Source: an uncultured Cohaesibacter sp. (lineage in GTDB: Bacteria > Pseudomonadota > Alphaproteobacteria > Rhizobiales > Cohaesibacteraceae). From it: a stretch of 64,000 nt of DNA. Under the pieces are notes generated by a model that worked only from the letters and a program-made list of their open reading frames with translations, was not told where the DNA came from and made no database searches. The stretch's first letter is position 1; the number at the start of each line of letters is the position of its first letter. The position numbers were made by a program, and so were the translations under genes. Shown here piece by piece: positions 54,104-63,372 of the stretch. Location of the stretch: NCBI RefSeq assembly GCF_963677725.1, contig NZ_OY782507.1, forward strand, positions 3,321,001-3,385,000, read 5' to 3'.

Positions 54104-55417
54104 ATGACACAAAAATCCAATGCCAAGGGGCTGCTGCCTCTGCTGTTTTTCTTGGTAATCTACATCTTTACCGGCATTGCCACCGGCAACTTTGGCGCGA
54201 TGCCTTTGTTGGTTGGGTTCATGGCTGCATTCGGTGTGGCTCTTTGTCTGGACCGACTGGGCGAAAAAACCAGTTTTGACGACAAAGTCATGCTGTTCTC
54301 AAGGGCGGGGGGCGAGGAAACCATCATTCTGATGGTCGTCATTTTCCTGCTGGCGGGCGCATTCTACTCTGTTGCCGATGCCATGGGCGCGGTGAGTTCA
54401 ATCGTCAATCTTGGCTTGTCGGCCATGCCAAGCAATATGATCTTGCCAGGCCTGTTTCTGATCGGCTGTGTGTTGTCTTTCTCTATGGGAACATCCATGG
54501 GAACGGTGACGGCGCTGGCTCCGATCGGCGTGGGGATTGTGGAGCAGACAGGTGCCAATATGCCGCTGGTCATGGCTACCGTTATCGGTGGGGCCATGTT
54601 TGGTGACAACCTGTCCTTTATCTCTGACACGACCATTGCGGCCGTGAGAACGCAGGACGTAAGCCTGCGTGACAAGTTCAAGATGAATGGTCTTATCATT
54701 CTGCCCGCTGTGATCTGTACTGTTATCATTCTGGCAATGATTCCAATATCTTCAGACGTATCTGTTGAATCCGGATCTTACAGCCTCGTCAACATCATCC
54801 CCTATGCAGCCATCATCATCACTGCTTTGATCGGATGGAATGTCATGGCTGTGCTCGGGGTCGGTATCGGACTGGGTGTCTTGGTCGGTCTGTTCAATGG
54901 CAGTTTCAATCTGGTTGAAATGCTCGGTGTTCTTCAGCGCGGCATGGGCTGGATGGAAAATCTGGCGATCATCGCCATCGTCGTTGGTGGCCTCGTTGGG
55001 CTGATGAAATATTACGGCGGGATCGATTACCTTTTGAAAACGGTAACGAGCATGGTCAAAGGCAAGATCGGCGGTCAGTTCGGCATCGGTGCTCTGGTGT
55101 CATTGATCACGGTTTCCACGACCAACAACACGATTTCTATTCTGGCTGCGGGTCCTTTGGCAAAGGATATCTCTGCTGAATATGATATCGATCCAACGAA
55201 AACGGCTGCATTGCTTGATATTTTTGCGGCAGGCTTCCAGGGGCTGTTGCCTTATGGCGGGCAATTGCTTCTGGCTGCAGGCCTGGCGAAGATTTCACCG
55301 GTCGAGATCATGCCTTACGGCATCTATCAGATTTTGATGATCGTCTTTGCAAGCCTTGCAATTTTCCTTGGCAACTCGGCATCCAAAAACAAGCCGACAC
55401 CGGCTGCTGAAGCCTAG
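54104..55417 (+). CDS. NhaC-family Na+/H+ antiporter-type transporter
   Basis: A 437-residue protein with 11 or so hydrophobic helices. The family shape is shown by FGAMPLLVGFMAAFGVALCL near the start, MGTSMGTVTALAPIGVGIVEQ around 126-146, and GDNLSFISDTTIAAVRTQ around 167-184, the NhaC ion-binding region. NhaC proteins exchange Na+ for H+, and some relatives exchange other cations or organic solutes. GGGAGGA lies 6 bases before the ATG chosen. In this operon it may import the substrate of the DHAP-shunt enzymes, or simply handle ions. Confidence 0.85.
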   Translation: MTQKSNAKGLLPLLFFLVIYIFTGIATGNFGAMPLLVGFMAAFGVALCLDRLGEKTSFDDKVMLFSRAGGEETIILMVVIFLLAGAFYSVADAMGAVSSIVNLGLSAMPSNMILPGLFLIGCVLSFSMGTSMGTVTALAPIGVGIVEQTGANMPLVMATVIGGAMFGDNLSFISDTTIAAVRTQDVSLRDKFKMNGLIILPAVICTVIILAMIPISSDVSVESGSYSLVNIIPYAAIIITALIGWNVMAVLGVGIGLGVLVGLFNGSFNLVEMLGVLQRGMGWMENLAIIAIVVGGLVGLMKYYGGIDYLLKTVTSMVKGKIGGQFGIGALVSLITVSTTNNTISILAAGPLAKDISAEYDIDPTKTAALLDIFAAGFQGLLPYGGQLLLAAGLAKISPVEIMPYGIYQILMIVFASLAIFLGNSASKNKPTPAAEA

Positions 55418-55439
55418 AGGACAGAAGGTCCCAAGAAAA

Positions 55440-55477
55440 AAGGGCGCGGCTTTTAGACTTCTAACCCCCGCGTCCTT
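55440..55477 (+). promoter_or_regulatory. Hairpin between the NhaC-type and MtnA-like genes
   Basis: AAGGGCGCGG (55440-55449) pairs with CCGCGTCCTT (55468-55477), one G-U pair. No T-run follows. It lies 22 bases after the transporter stop and may separate or attenuate the two halves of the operon. Confidence 0.4.
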
Positions 55478-55545
55478 CCCCGCCTAAAGGATTTCAAATC
55501 CCGCAATTTGCGTGATCATTTCAAGTTTGCAGAAAGGAGTTCGTC

Positions 55546-56598
55546 TTGGAACGACAAGATAAAGACCTCGGTTTCCTTTTGCGTTTTGAAAATGTTGCAT
55601 GGTACGAAAACGGATCCGTCCGTATTCTGGACCGGCGCGTTTATCCCAGAAAAATCGAATTTGTCGAATGCGTTAGGCACGAAGACGTTGCCCAGGCGAT
55701 TGCCGACATGGTGACCCAAAGCGCGGGACCCTACACCGCAGCCAGCATGGGGATGGCCCTTGCCTGTCACGAGGTTCGTGACAAGCCACAAGCCGAGCAA
55801 CTAAACCACCTGAAAAAGGCGGCCTACACGCTCTCCCATGCGCGCCCAACCACCGTCAATCGGATGACGCTCATAACGCAAGGGTGTCTCGCCGTTGCCA
55901 GAACAGCCTTGGAAGGGGGCAGGGCGGCAGATCAGGCCATACTCGACCATACGATTGATTCAATGAACCGGCGCTATGCCAAGATCAGTCAGGTGGCTGA
56001 ATATCTGGTTTCTCTGTGGCCTCAGAATGCGACAGTCATGACCCAATGCTATGGCGAAACAATCGTCGGCACGATGCTGCGCGAGGCCCGCAACAAGGCC
56101 AAGACTGTCAAACTCTTCTGCCCTGAAACCCGTCCTTTTCTTCAAGGGGCGCGGCTGACTGCAAGCGTTGCAAATGATCAGGGGTTCGATGTGACGGTGA
56201 TCACCGACAACATGCCAGCCACGGTCATGGCCACCAAGGGCATTGATGTGTTCACATCCGCCGCCGACAGCATTTGCAGAGACGGCCATATCGTCAACAA
56301 GGTTGGCACGCTGCAGATTGCCATCGTCGCCCATCATTTCGGCGTTCCTTATTATGTCACCGGCATTCCTGACAAAGAACTGCCCACCATAAATGATGTC
56401 CGAATAGAAGAGCGCGACCCGATTGAGGCCCTGAGTTTTAATGGCGTCAAGAATACGGCTGAAGGCGTGAAGGGCTTTTATCCAGCCTTTGATGTGACGC
56501 CGTCAGGGCTGGTCAGTGCAGTTATCACGGACAGGGGACCATTCGCTCCTCAGGATCTGAACCGCTACTTCAGCCTTTCCGACACCGCTTACTGGTAA
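55546..56598 (+). CDS. mtnA: MtnA-like methylthioribose-1-phosphate / deoxyribose-1-phosphate isomerase
   Basis: A 350-residue protein of the eIF2B-alpha/MtnA family. The catalytic pair is visible as Cys168 in VMTQCYGETI and Asp241 in TSAADSICRDG, corresponding to the family THC and GADRI motifs. CPETRPFLQGARLTA and ITDNMPATVM are also family blocks. It interconverts a ribose-1-phosphate and ribulose-1-phosphate (methylthioribose, or 5-deoxyribose in DHAP-shunt homologues). Starts at TTG with AGGAG six bases upstream. The MtnK-like gene follows after 42 bases, so they act in sequence. Confidence 0.9.
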   Translation: MERQDKDLGFLLRFENVAWYENGSVRILDRRVYPRKIEFVECVRHEDVAQAIADMVTQSAGPYTAASMGMALACHEVRDKPQAEQLNHLKKAAYTLSHARPTTVNRMTLITQGCLAVARTALEGGRAADQAILDHTIDSMNRRYAKISQVAEYLVSLWPQNATVMTQCYGETIVGTMLREARNKAKTVKLFCPETRPFLQGARLTASVANDQGFDVTVITDNMPATVMATKGIDVFTSAADSICRDGHIVNKVGTLQIAIVAHHFGVPYYVTGIPDKELPTINDVRIEERDPIEALSFNGVKNTAEGVKGFYPAFDVTPSGLVSAVITDRGPFAPQDLNRYFSLSDTAYW

Positions 56599-56640
56599 TC
56601 ACATTTCTCGCAAGCTCATCTTTGAAAAGAAGAAGACGCA

Positions 56641-57855
56641 ATGACCAAGTTCGAAACCCATTTCAAAATGACCGACGCCGACGCCATAGACTATGTCCGG
56701 ACGCAGTTGGCCTATTTTGATGATGATGCGCAGCTCACCTCCAGCATGATTGCTGATGGCAATATCAATTATGTTTTTCGTGTCGTTGACGAGAAGAGCG
56801 GCAAGTCCCTCGTACTCAAACATGCCGACGTGTTGCTGCGTTCATCCGGGCGCCCGCTGGATGTCTCCAGAAGCCGGATTGAAGCACAGATTCTCGACAT
56901 TCAGTCGGTATTGGCTCCTGACTTCGTGCCGCGGGTTTTGAAATATGACGAGACCATGTGTGTTCTGGTCATGGAAGATATCTCGGCGTTCAAAAATCTG
57001 CGCTATGAGCTGCTCCAGCGGATTACCTTTCCGCATCTGGCCGAAAATATTACCACGTTCATGGTGGATACAATGGTGCCAACCACGGATCTGGTGATGA
57101 ATTCGGGCGAGAAGAAACGCCTCGCCGCAAAGTTTGTGAATGTGGATCTGTGCGATATCTCTGAGGATCTTGTCTTCACCGAGCCATATATTGATTACAA
57201 AGGCCGCAATGTCATTTCCGTTGGCAACGAGCAGTTTGTTCAAGAACATCTTTATCACGATGAAAGCCTGCTCCTGGAAGTTGCCAAATTGAAGAACAAT
57301 TTCAAGAACAACGCGCAAGCTCTCATTCATGGCGATCTTCATTCCGGTTCGATTTTCTGCAATCAGCAGGGCACCAAGGTCATTGATCCCGAGTTCGCAT
57401 TCTTTGGCCCCATTGGATACGACTTGGGCAATGTGTTGGCGCATCTGGTATTTGCTTGGGCGAATGCAGAAGCAACCGAGGATGATCAGGCCGTGCGCCA
57501 GAAATTTGGCGCTTGGTCTTCCCAGACGATCACTGACATCATCACCCTCTTCACTGACAAGTTTATGGCTTCGCTCGAGAAGAATGTGGTGGAACCAACA
57601 GCCCGCTCGTCTGCCTTCAGGGAGTGGTACACGGCGTCTGTTCTTGGCGATGCTGCCGCGAGCATGGGTATGGAGATCATCAGGCGCGTGGTGGGTGACA
57701 CCAAGGTCCTCGACCTCACCTCGATTGCGGACGGTGAGACCCGCCTTGCCGTCGAACGTTCACTGATACAGATCGGCAAAGATCTGATCCTGCAAAAGAA
57801 TTTGTCACAAGCTACCGAGCTCTGCCGTGAGCAGTTGGTAAACTTGCGGGCTTGA
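56641..57855 (+). CDS. mtnK: S-methyl-5-thioribose kinase-type enzyme (MtnK)
   Basis: A 404-residue APH-fold kinase. The glycine loop and Lys lie at about 40-60 (ADGNINYVFRVVDEKSGKS). HGDLHSGSIF near residue 230 is the catalytic loop, and IDPEFAFFGPIGYDLG near 247 is the MtnK metal loop. It phosphorylates the 1-OH of a 5-substituted ribose (methylthioribose; 5-deoxyribose also fits the shunt). It supplies the MtnA-like isomerase encoded just upstream. Confidence 0.9.
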   Translation: MTKFETHFKMTDADAIDYVRTQLAYFDDDAQLTSSMIADGNINYVFRVVDEKSGKSLVLKHADVLLRSSGRPLDVSRSRIEAQILDIQSVLAPDFVPRVLKYDETMCVLVMEDISAFKNLRYELLQRITFPHLAENITTFMVDTMVPTTDLVMNSGEKKRLAAKFVNVDLCDISEDLVFTEPYIDYKGRNVISVGNEQFVQEHLYHDESLLLEVAKLKNNFKNNAQALIHGDLHSGSIFCNQQGTKVIDPEFAFFGPIGYDLGNVLAHLVFAWANAEATEDDQAVRQKFGAWSSQTITDIITLFTDKFMASLEKNVVEPTARSSAFREWYTASVLGDAAASMGMEIIRRVVGDTKVLDLTSIADGETRLAVERSLIQIGKDLILQKNLSQATELCREQLVNLRA

Positions 57856-57933
57856 GGCGGCCTGTCATGGGCTGGTTCTTTCAGCCCGGAGAGCTTCAAT
57901 AGCTGCATGCTTGTGTTTTAGGGAAAGATGAAA

Positions 57934-58968
57934 ATGAAACGCGTGTTACTGGTTTGTGAGTTGGAAGAAACTGAGAAAGAGTATCTTTCCAAAAACTACG
58001 ATCTGCTGATGGCAGGGGCGGCGACGGGAGAATGCGACGAGCTGACCGAGGCTGCTCTTGCTGCGTTGATGGCCTCTCACCAACCCCACATCTTGCTGGT
58101 GAATTCATCTCCGGCAACAGCAAAGGTGCTGGCTGCGTCAGACTGTCTTGAACTGGTCATTTGCGCGCGCGGAACCCCCAACAATGTGGATCTGGACTAT
58201 TGCAAAGACAAGGGATTGCTCCTTTGTAATACGCCTTCCAGAAACGCCAATTCAGTTGCTGAATTCACGATCGGCCTGATGATGGCAGCAACGAGGCAGA
58301 TCCCGCAGTCTATGGAAGCGATCAGGGATCACAGGATCGTGCTTGAGGGAGATCCTCTTGAAGGGGGCAGCAAGGATGTCACTTGGATCCACTCGGATCT
58401 GCCCTTCATTCCCTATGAGCGTTACAATTCTCTGGAGATCGCCGGGGCAACGCTGGGACTTGTCGGGCTTGGATTTATCGGTGGCCTTGTGGCTGAAAAG
58501 GCCAAGGCCCTTGGTATGGAAATACTGGTCTATGACCCGTATCAGAACAAGGAAGCCTTGGCATCAAAAGGCTACAGGCTCGTTGAGTTTGAAGAGCTTA
58601 TCAAAGCCTCTGATGTGATCAGCCTGCATGCAAAGGAAACCGAGCAGACCCGGAATATCATCGATGCCGAAGCCTTCAATATGATGAAACCCTCGGCCTA
58701 CCTGATTAATACAGCTCGCGGGTCACTGGTCAATTATGATGATCTGATGCAGGCGCTCAAAAGCGGCCAGATTGCAGGCGCTGCAGTTGATGTCTTTCCG
58801 TATGAGCCGCTGCGGTCCAATGATCCGCTGATCAATACCCCGAACCTCACAATGACCCCGCACATTGCAGGTGCCAGCCGCAATGTGGTTCAGCACCATA
58901 CGCGTATGGTCATGCGCTCAATCCGCGAGTTCGAAAATGGTGATAAGCCGAAGTTCGCGGTCTTCTGA
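57934..58968 (+). CDS. D-isomer-specific 2-hydroxyacid dehydrogenase (PGDH-like)
   Basis: A 344-residue protein with the GLVGLGFIGG NAD loop at about 175-184 and the catalytic triad Arg (NTARGSLVN), Glu (DVFPYEPLRSND) and His (MTPHIAGASRN). Family members reduce 2-keto acids or oxidise D-2-hydroxy acids, including 3-phosphoglycerate. Two in-frame ATGs lie 6 bases apart; the second is nearer the proper spacing from AGGGA. The enzyme has no assigned step in the DHAP shunt, so it may act on an aldehyde-derived acid or a different branch. Confidence 0.87.
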   Translation: MKRVLLVCELEETEKEYLSKNYDLLMAGAATGECDELTEAALAALMASHQPHILLVNSSPATAKVLAASDCLELVICARGTPNNVDLDYCKDKGLLLCNTPSRNANSVAEFTIGLMMAATRQIPQSMEAIRDHRIVLEGDPLEGGSKDVTWIHSDLPFIPYERYNSLEIAGATLGLVGLGFIGGLVAEKAKALGMEILVYDPYQNKEALASKGYRLVEFEELIKASDVISLHAKETEQTRNIIDAEAFNMMKPSAYLINTARGSLVNYDDLMQALKSGQIAGAAVDVFPYEPLRSNDPLINTPNLTMTPHIAGASRNVVQHHTRMVMRSIREFENGDKPKFAVF

Positions 58969-59027
58969 GAGATTGAGAGCTGCAGGGGTCGGTAAACAAA
59001 GACAACGAGAATGACTTGGTCAGGACA

Positions 59028-60596
59028 ATGAAAACAGATTTGGTACTTGGACTGGATGTTGGCACGACAAACGTCAAAGCCCTGCTTGTTTCCGATCATG
59101 GTGAAGTGCTCAGGGTCGCGTCCCGGCGCAACCCAGAGGAGGATCGTGTTCCGGGCCATTCGGAAACCGACATGGTCGGTCTTTTCGAACGCTGTTGCGA
59201 GGTTCTTGTTGAGGTTGTTGCCGATGTTGACGCTTCGCGGATATGTGCGATTGGTGTGAATGGCCAAGGCGAAGGCCTCTGGGCACTGGGTGAAGACAAA
59301 AAGCCCGTCGGGCCCGCCATCCAATGGAATGACGCCAGAGCCAATGAAACTGCGCGCGAATGGAGCGCCGATGAAACCATACTCAAGGCCTTTCGAGCGG
59401 CGACAGGCAGCGTGCCCTTTAGCGGTGCGACCACTGTCATTCTTGCCTGGCTGAAACAGCATGAAGCCGAAACCTACAATAAAATCAGACATATATTCTG
59501 GTGCAAAGACTGGGTGCGGTTCTGCCTCTGTGGTGAGATTTTGAGTGACTATACAGACGCGTCAACGTCAACGCTGGATCTGGACAAGCGCGATTGGGCC
59601 GTTGACCTGTTTGACCAGCTTGGTATCAGAGAGGTCGCCAACTGGTTGCCTGATCTGAAGGAAAGCTATGAATGCGGCGGTTATCTTCTGCCGGAAGTGG
59701 CTGAACGAACCGGTCTTCCTGCCGGATTGCCGATAGCGGTTGGCGCTCTTGATGTTGTCGGGACCGCCATTGGCATGGGGGCACAATCGGAGGGCGATAG
59801 CTGCGTTATCCTTGGAACGACCTGTTGTTGTGAGACGGTGAGTAGCTCGGCGGATATTGAACAAGGCTCCACAGGTGGTGTCGAGTGTTTTGCAATCGGG
59901 CAAAAATATATCAAGGTTACAGCGTCCATGGCTGGCGCTCCAAGTTTGGACTGGGCCATCAAAACGCTGCTGAGCGCTGAGGAGCAGAACAGCAAAGACC
60001 TGTTCGAAAAGATTGATCAATGCGTCAATGCTCTGCCGCCAGTGCCGGAAGGCATCATCTTTCATCCCTATATCAGCGAGGCAGGAGAGCGGGCGCCCTT
60101 TAATAACCCCGGTGCGAAAGCTCAGTTTTTCGGGCTGAACCAGAATGCTGACAAGTGGTGCATGCTCAAGGCTGTCTATGAAGGGGTTGCCTTCTCGATA
60201 CTGGATTGTATCGGCGACTTGAAGGGGCGCCTGCTTTTGTCGGGAGGGGGCGCGCGATCAGGCGTATGGCCGCAAATTATCGCGGATTGCACCGGCCTTC
60301 CCGTTTTGACCTTCGATGAAGCGGAGAGTTGTGCAAAGGGGGCTGCCTTCTTTGCCTGCAAATGCGCTCACCCCGACTTGTCGTTGGATGCCATTGCTGG
60401 CCGGTTTGAATGCTCCAACCAGACGTATCAGCCAAAAGCAAACGCCCACTGGATCTACGAGGCTCACTTTCCGTTCTATAGGGGAATCCGTGAGCAGCTC
60501 GACGGTATATGGCGGCAACACCAGCAATATCAGCACAAACTGAGGGCTGAGAAGCAAACAGCTGCGAGCGAACAAGTCTCGTTACCGCTTAATTGA
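59028..60596 (+). CDS. FGGY-family carbohydrate kinase
   Basis: A 522-residue kinase. The N-terminal ATPase phosphate loop is DVGTTNVKALL, the family segment IGVNGQGEGLWALGEDKKP lies near residue 85, and WNDARANETAREW follows. The C-terminal domain has GGGARSGVWPQIIADCTGLP. The family phosphorylates pentuloses, polyols and related sugars; it resembles the L-xylulose/AI-2 kinase type more than glycerol kinase, but the sugar cannot be assigned. Its start is an ATG with a weak AGGA; an upstream TTG is possible. It precedes the aldolase gene by 50 bases. Confidence 0.87.
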   Translation: MKTDLVLGLDVGTTNVKALLVSDHGEVLRVASRRNPEEDRVPGHSETDMVGLFERCCEVLVEVVADVDASRICAIGVNGQGEGLWALGEDKKPVGPAIQWNDARANETAREWSADETILKAFRAATGSVPFSGATTVILAWLKQHEAETYNKIRHIFWCKDWVRFCLCGEILSDYTDASTSTLDLDKRDWAVDLFDQLGIREVANWLPDLKESYECGGYLLPEVAERTGLPAGLPIAVGALDVVGTAIGMGAQSEGDSCVILGTTCCCETVSSSADIEQGSTGGVECFAIGQKYIKVTASMAGAPSLDWAIKTLLSAEEQNSKDLFEKIDQCVNALPPVPEGIIFHPYISEAGERAPFNNPGAKAQFFGLNQNADKWCMLKAVYEGVAFSILDCIGDLKGRLLLSGGGARSGVWPQIIADCTGLPVLTFDEAESCAKGAAFFACKCAHPDLSLDAIAGRFECSNQTYQPKANAHWIYEAHFPFYRGIREQLDGIWRQHQQYQHKLRAEKQTAASEQVSLPLN

Positions 60597-60646
60597 AATC
60601 TCAAATTGTTGCGACCAGAGAAGCAGGCAATAGACAAGGAAATACA

Positions 60647-61276
60647 ATGAATTACAACAGCTGTAAAACTGAACGAGAGTGCGTTGCCTACTTCATGCGG
60701 CGTCTTTATCAGAACCAATTGACGACATGTTCGGGTGGCAACCTGAGTATGCGGCTCGATGAAAAACATGTGATCATCACGCCGTCCAGTTTGGATAAAG
60801 GGGTGATCGAAGCCGGTGAAATCGGGCTTGTGACCATTGATGGGGAAAATCTGACCCCGCATCTCAAGACGAGCATTGAAACGGGAATGCATCTGGAAAT
60901 CTTTCGCCGTCGTCCAGACGTCAAAGCCATTGTGCATGCCCACCCAGTAATGGCATCGACCTTTACGGCGGTCGATATGGATATCAATACGACACTCACC
61001 GCAGAATCCTATTTGGTCTTGGGCAATGTTGTGAATGCCCCATACGCACTGATGGGTTCAAAAGAGCTTTCGTTGATCGTTGGCGAAGCCGCTGAGAAGA
61101 GCAATGTTATCGTCATGAAAAATCATGGCATTACCACCATCGGCAAGTCCATGCTTGACGCTTTTGACAAAATGGAATTGTTGGAAGCTTCCGCCAAAAT
61201 GACCATCAATGCCGCGATTCTTGGTGGAGTAAGCCCACTGACTGCTGAGCAGCGAGCCGAGCTTGATAACTGGTAG
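60647..61276 (+). CDS. Class II fuculose-1-phosphate-type aldolase
   Basis: A 209-residue zinc aldolase. Phosphate-binding CSGGNLS lies at 28-34, catalytic Glu78 is in SIETGMH, and Zn ligands are His97 and His99 in VHAHP and His160 in MKNHG. It cleaves a ketose-1-phosphate to DHAP plus an aldehyde. With the MtnK-like and MtnA-like enzymes of this operon it completes the core of a DHAP shunt. AAGGA lies 6 bases before the ATG chosen; upstream frame belongs to the previous gene. Confidence 0.92.
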   Translation: MNYNSCKTERECVAYFMRRLYQNQLTTCSGGNLSMRLDEKHVIITPSSLDKGVIEAGEIGLVTIDGENLTPHLKTSIETGMHLEIFRRRPDVKAIVHAHPVMASTFTAVDMDINTTLTAESYLVLGNVVNAPYALMGSKELSLIVGEAAEKSNVIVMKNHGITTIGKSMLDAFDKMELLEASAKMTINAAILGGVSPLTAEQRAELDNW

Positions 61277-61422
61277 GGGTATGGCGTGAGCGAAGCGCCC
61301 CTGAATTGCTTGGGGGCGATTGCTTGGGGCTATTGGGTTTGAATTATGCTGACACGGCTGCTTCTCAGCCTGGCAGGTTATGGTTTGACGGCTTAGTTCG
61401 ACAGCGGCATCATCATCGCGCC

Positions 61423-62556
61423 TTAACGATCAAGTATCGTTTCACCCACCTCATCAAGCCCACGTAGGCCAACAAGACCAAGATCCTGATGCAACTCCTT
61501 TTTCAGGATTTTGATCGCCTGTTCAACCATCGACTGACCACCAACAGCTGCTGCATACAGCATAGGCCGTCCCACAAAGACGAAATCAGCGCCAAGCGCC
61601 ACAGCTTTCAAGATATCGGTACCACGGCGAATGCCGCCATCCACACCGATTATCATTTCACCCGCTTCCTGTCGCGCGGCCTGCAACGCGCGCACGCCGC
61701 TGATGGCGAAATCGAGTTGCCGCCCGCCATGATTGGACAGGATCACGCCATCGCAACCATGTGCGCGGGCACGCGCCACATCCGTATGCGCAAGCAGGCC
61801 TTTCAAGACCAGCTTTCCTTTCCAGATATCGCGGATCAGGCGCACATGCTCCCAATTCAGATGATCTTTACGACCAAAATCACGGACCACATTTTTGGAG
61901 ACGATCGGCACCCCGCGTTCGGCAAAGGAATTCTCGAAATGCGGCATCCCACGCTCTACGAGACTTCTTAGAAAGGTTCCGAAAACCCATCTTGGTTTGA
62001 GCGCAAAATCGAAGATCAAACGCGGCGTAATCCTCAGCGGCGTTGAAAAACCGGCGCGCAGATTATTCTCGCGGTTCGCTAGAACCGCTGTGTCGGCGGT
62101 CAAAACGAGTGTTTTGTAACCTGCCCGTTCAACGCGCTGTACCAACGCACGAATACGGTCTTCCTCGCCTGGCAAATAGGCTTGAAACCAGGCATCTGGA
62201 TTGCTTTCCAGCACACGCTCCAAAGGGGTGAGCGAGGAGCCGCTCAAAATAAACGGTATGCCAGCGTCTTTCGCAGCACGTGCCAGCACGACATCACCAT
62301 CCAATGCCATGAGCGAAGAAATGCCCATGGGTGCAATGCCGAATGGAGCATCATATAGTTTATCGAAAAGGGGACGCGTGATTGTGCGGCCTTCTACGCC
62401 GCGCAAAACATTGGGGATCAGTCGCATTTCAGAGAAAATAGCGCGGTTATCCGCATAGGCAGAAGAGGTTTCCGCAGCGCCCGCAATATATCCAAAGAGC
62501 GGGCGCGGAAGCCTCCGACGTGCAGCGATTTCGAAGTCATCCAGATTCAAAATCAT
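61423..62556 (-). CDS. FMN-dependent alpha-hydroxy-acid oxidase/dehydrogenase (LldD-like)
   Basis: A 377-residue TIM-barrel flavoprotein. Typical features are FGIAPMGISSLM near residue 70, catalytic His in ILSNHGGRQLD at about 278, and VDGGIRRGTDILKAVALGADFVFVGRP at about 304 (quoted as IRRGTDILKAVALGADF). It oxidises an L-2-hydroxy acid such as lactate, glycolate or mandelate, passing electrons to oxygen or quinone. It follows the amidohydrolase gene by 12 bases on the same strand, with a second tctA upstream, so it may oxidise the imported acid. Confidence 0.9.
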   Translation of the reverse strand: MILNLDDFEIAARRRLPRPLFGYIAGAAETSSAYADNRAIFSEMRLIPNVLRGVEGRTITRPLFDKLYDAPFGIAPMGISSLMALDGDVVLARAAKDAGIPFILSGSSLTPLERVLESNPDAWFQAYLPGEEDRIRALVQRVERAGYKTLVLTADTAVLANRENNLRAGFSTPLRITPRLIFDFALKPRWVFGTFLRSLVERGMPHFENSFAERGVPIVSKNVVRDFGRKDHLNWEHVRLIRDIWKGKLVLKGLLAHTDVARARAHGCDGVILSNHGGRQLDFAISGVRALQAARQEAGEMIIGVDGGIRRGTDILKAVALGADFVFVGRPMLYAAAVGGQSMVEQAIKILKKELHQDLGLVGLRGLDEVGETILDR

Positions 62557-62568
62557 ACCGTCGGCTCC

Positions 62569-63372
62569 CTAGAAACTATAGAGTTTTTCAGCATTTTTCC
62601 ATGTGCAGGCAAGATATTGCTCGCTAGACAGAACCCTTTCCAGCAGCTTCAGCATCGGTGGGATTTGTGGAAGCGGTGGTTTCGTCATCACATGCGGCCA
62701 GTCGCTGCCCCAAATGCACTGATCCGGATAGCCTTGTGCAATCTCCGCTACCAAAGCGTCCAGATCGTCATATTGTCCGATCTGACGGCTGACACGGGTG
62801 GGAGAAAGTTTGACCCAGACGCGGCCCGTATCCATCAGACGGCGCAACTTGTGCAGGTCCTCCGGCACGTCAGGGTCGACATGGGCAATATGGTCCAGCA
62901 CCAGTGAAACCTCTTTGGGAAGCTTCGGCATCAGAGACGCTATGTCGTCGAAACTGCGTGGCTCGGTGTTCAGCTCGATGTGCCAGCCGACGCTAGCGGC
63001 GACTTCGCCAAGAGCGGGCAATGTGTGAAGATCACTGTCACCCAACCGTGCTCGGTCCTGAATTCTGATGGCCCTCACTCCGGCTGCATGCAGTGCTTTG
63101 AGGTCAGCGGTTTCCGGGTTGATGGCCGCTACACCGCGCAGAGAGAGCTCCTCTGACTGTGAGAGCGTTTCAACAAGCCGGGAATTGTCGGTTCCATCGA
63201 TGGACGCCTGAATGATAACCGCGCGCTTGATGCCGAACGGTGCCACTTCCTGAGCATAATCCGCAATGTCCATGAGCGGGGGCGCATAGGCTCCGCTGGT
63301 CTTGGCAGGCCGTTTGGAAAAGGAATGGATGTGGCAATCGCAAATCATGTCGGAATTGGAACGATTAGCCAT
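62569..63372 (-). CDS. Amidohydrolase-family TIM-barrel hydrolase (LigI-like)
   Basis: A 267-residue protein with an HxH pair, CDCHIHSF near residue 10, and late WGSDWPHVM, plus LNTEPRSF and VLDHIAHVD that carry the other metal ligands. The pattern is that of the COG3618/LigI group, which opens lactones such as 2-pyrone-4,6-dicarboxylate. It starts with ATG overlapping the tctA stop (8 bp). In context it should act on the acid brought in by the tctA-type transporter. Confidence 0.85.
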   Translation of the reverse strand: MANRSNSDMICDCHIHSFSKRPAKTSGAYAPPLMDIADYAQEVAPFGIKRAVIIQASIDGTDNSRLVETLSQSEELSLRGVAAINPETADLKALHAAGVRAIRIQDRARLGDSDLHTLPALGEVAASVGWHIELNTEPRSFDDIASLMPKLPKEVSLVLDHIAHVDPDVPEDLHKLRRLMDTGRVWVKLSPTRVSRQIGQYDDLDALVAEIAQGYPDQCIWGSDWPHVMTKPPLPQIPPMLKLLERVLSSEQYLACTWKNAEKLYSF

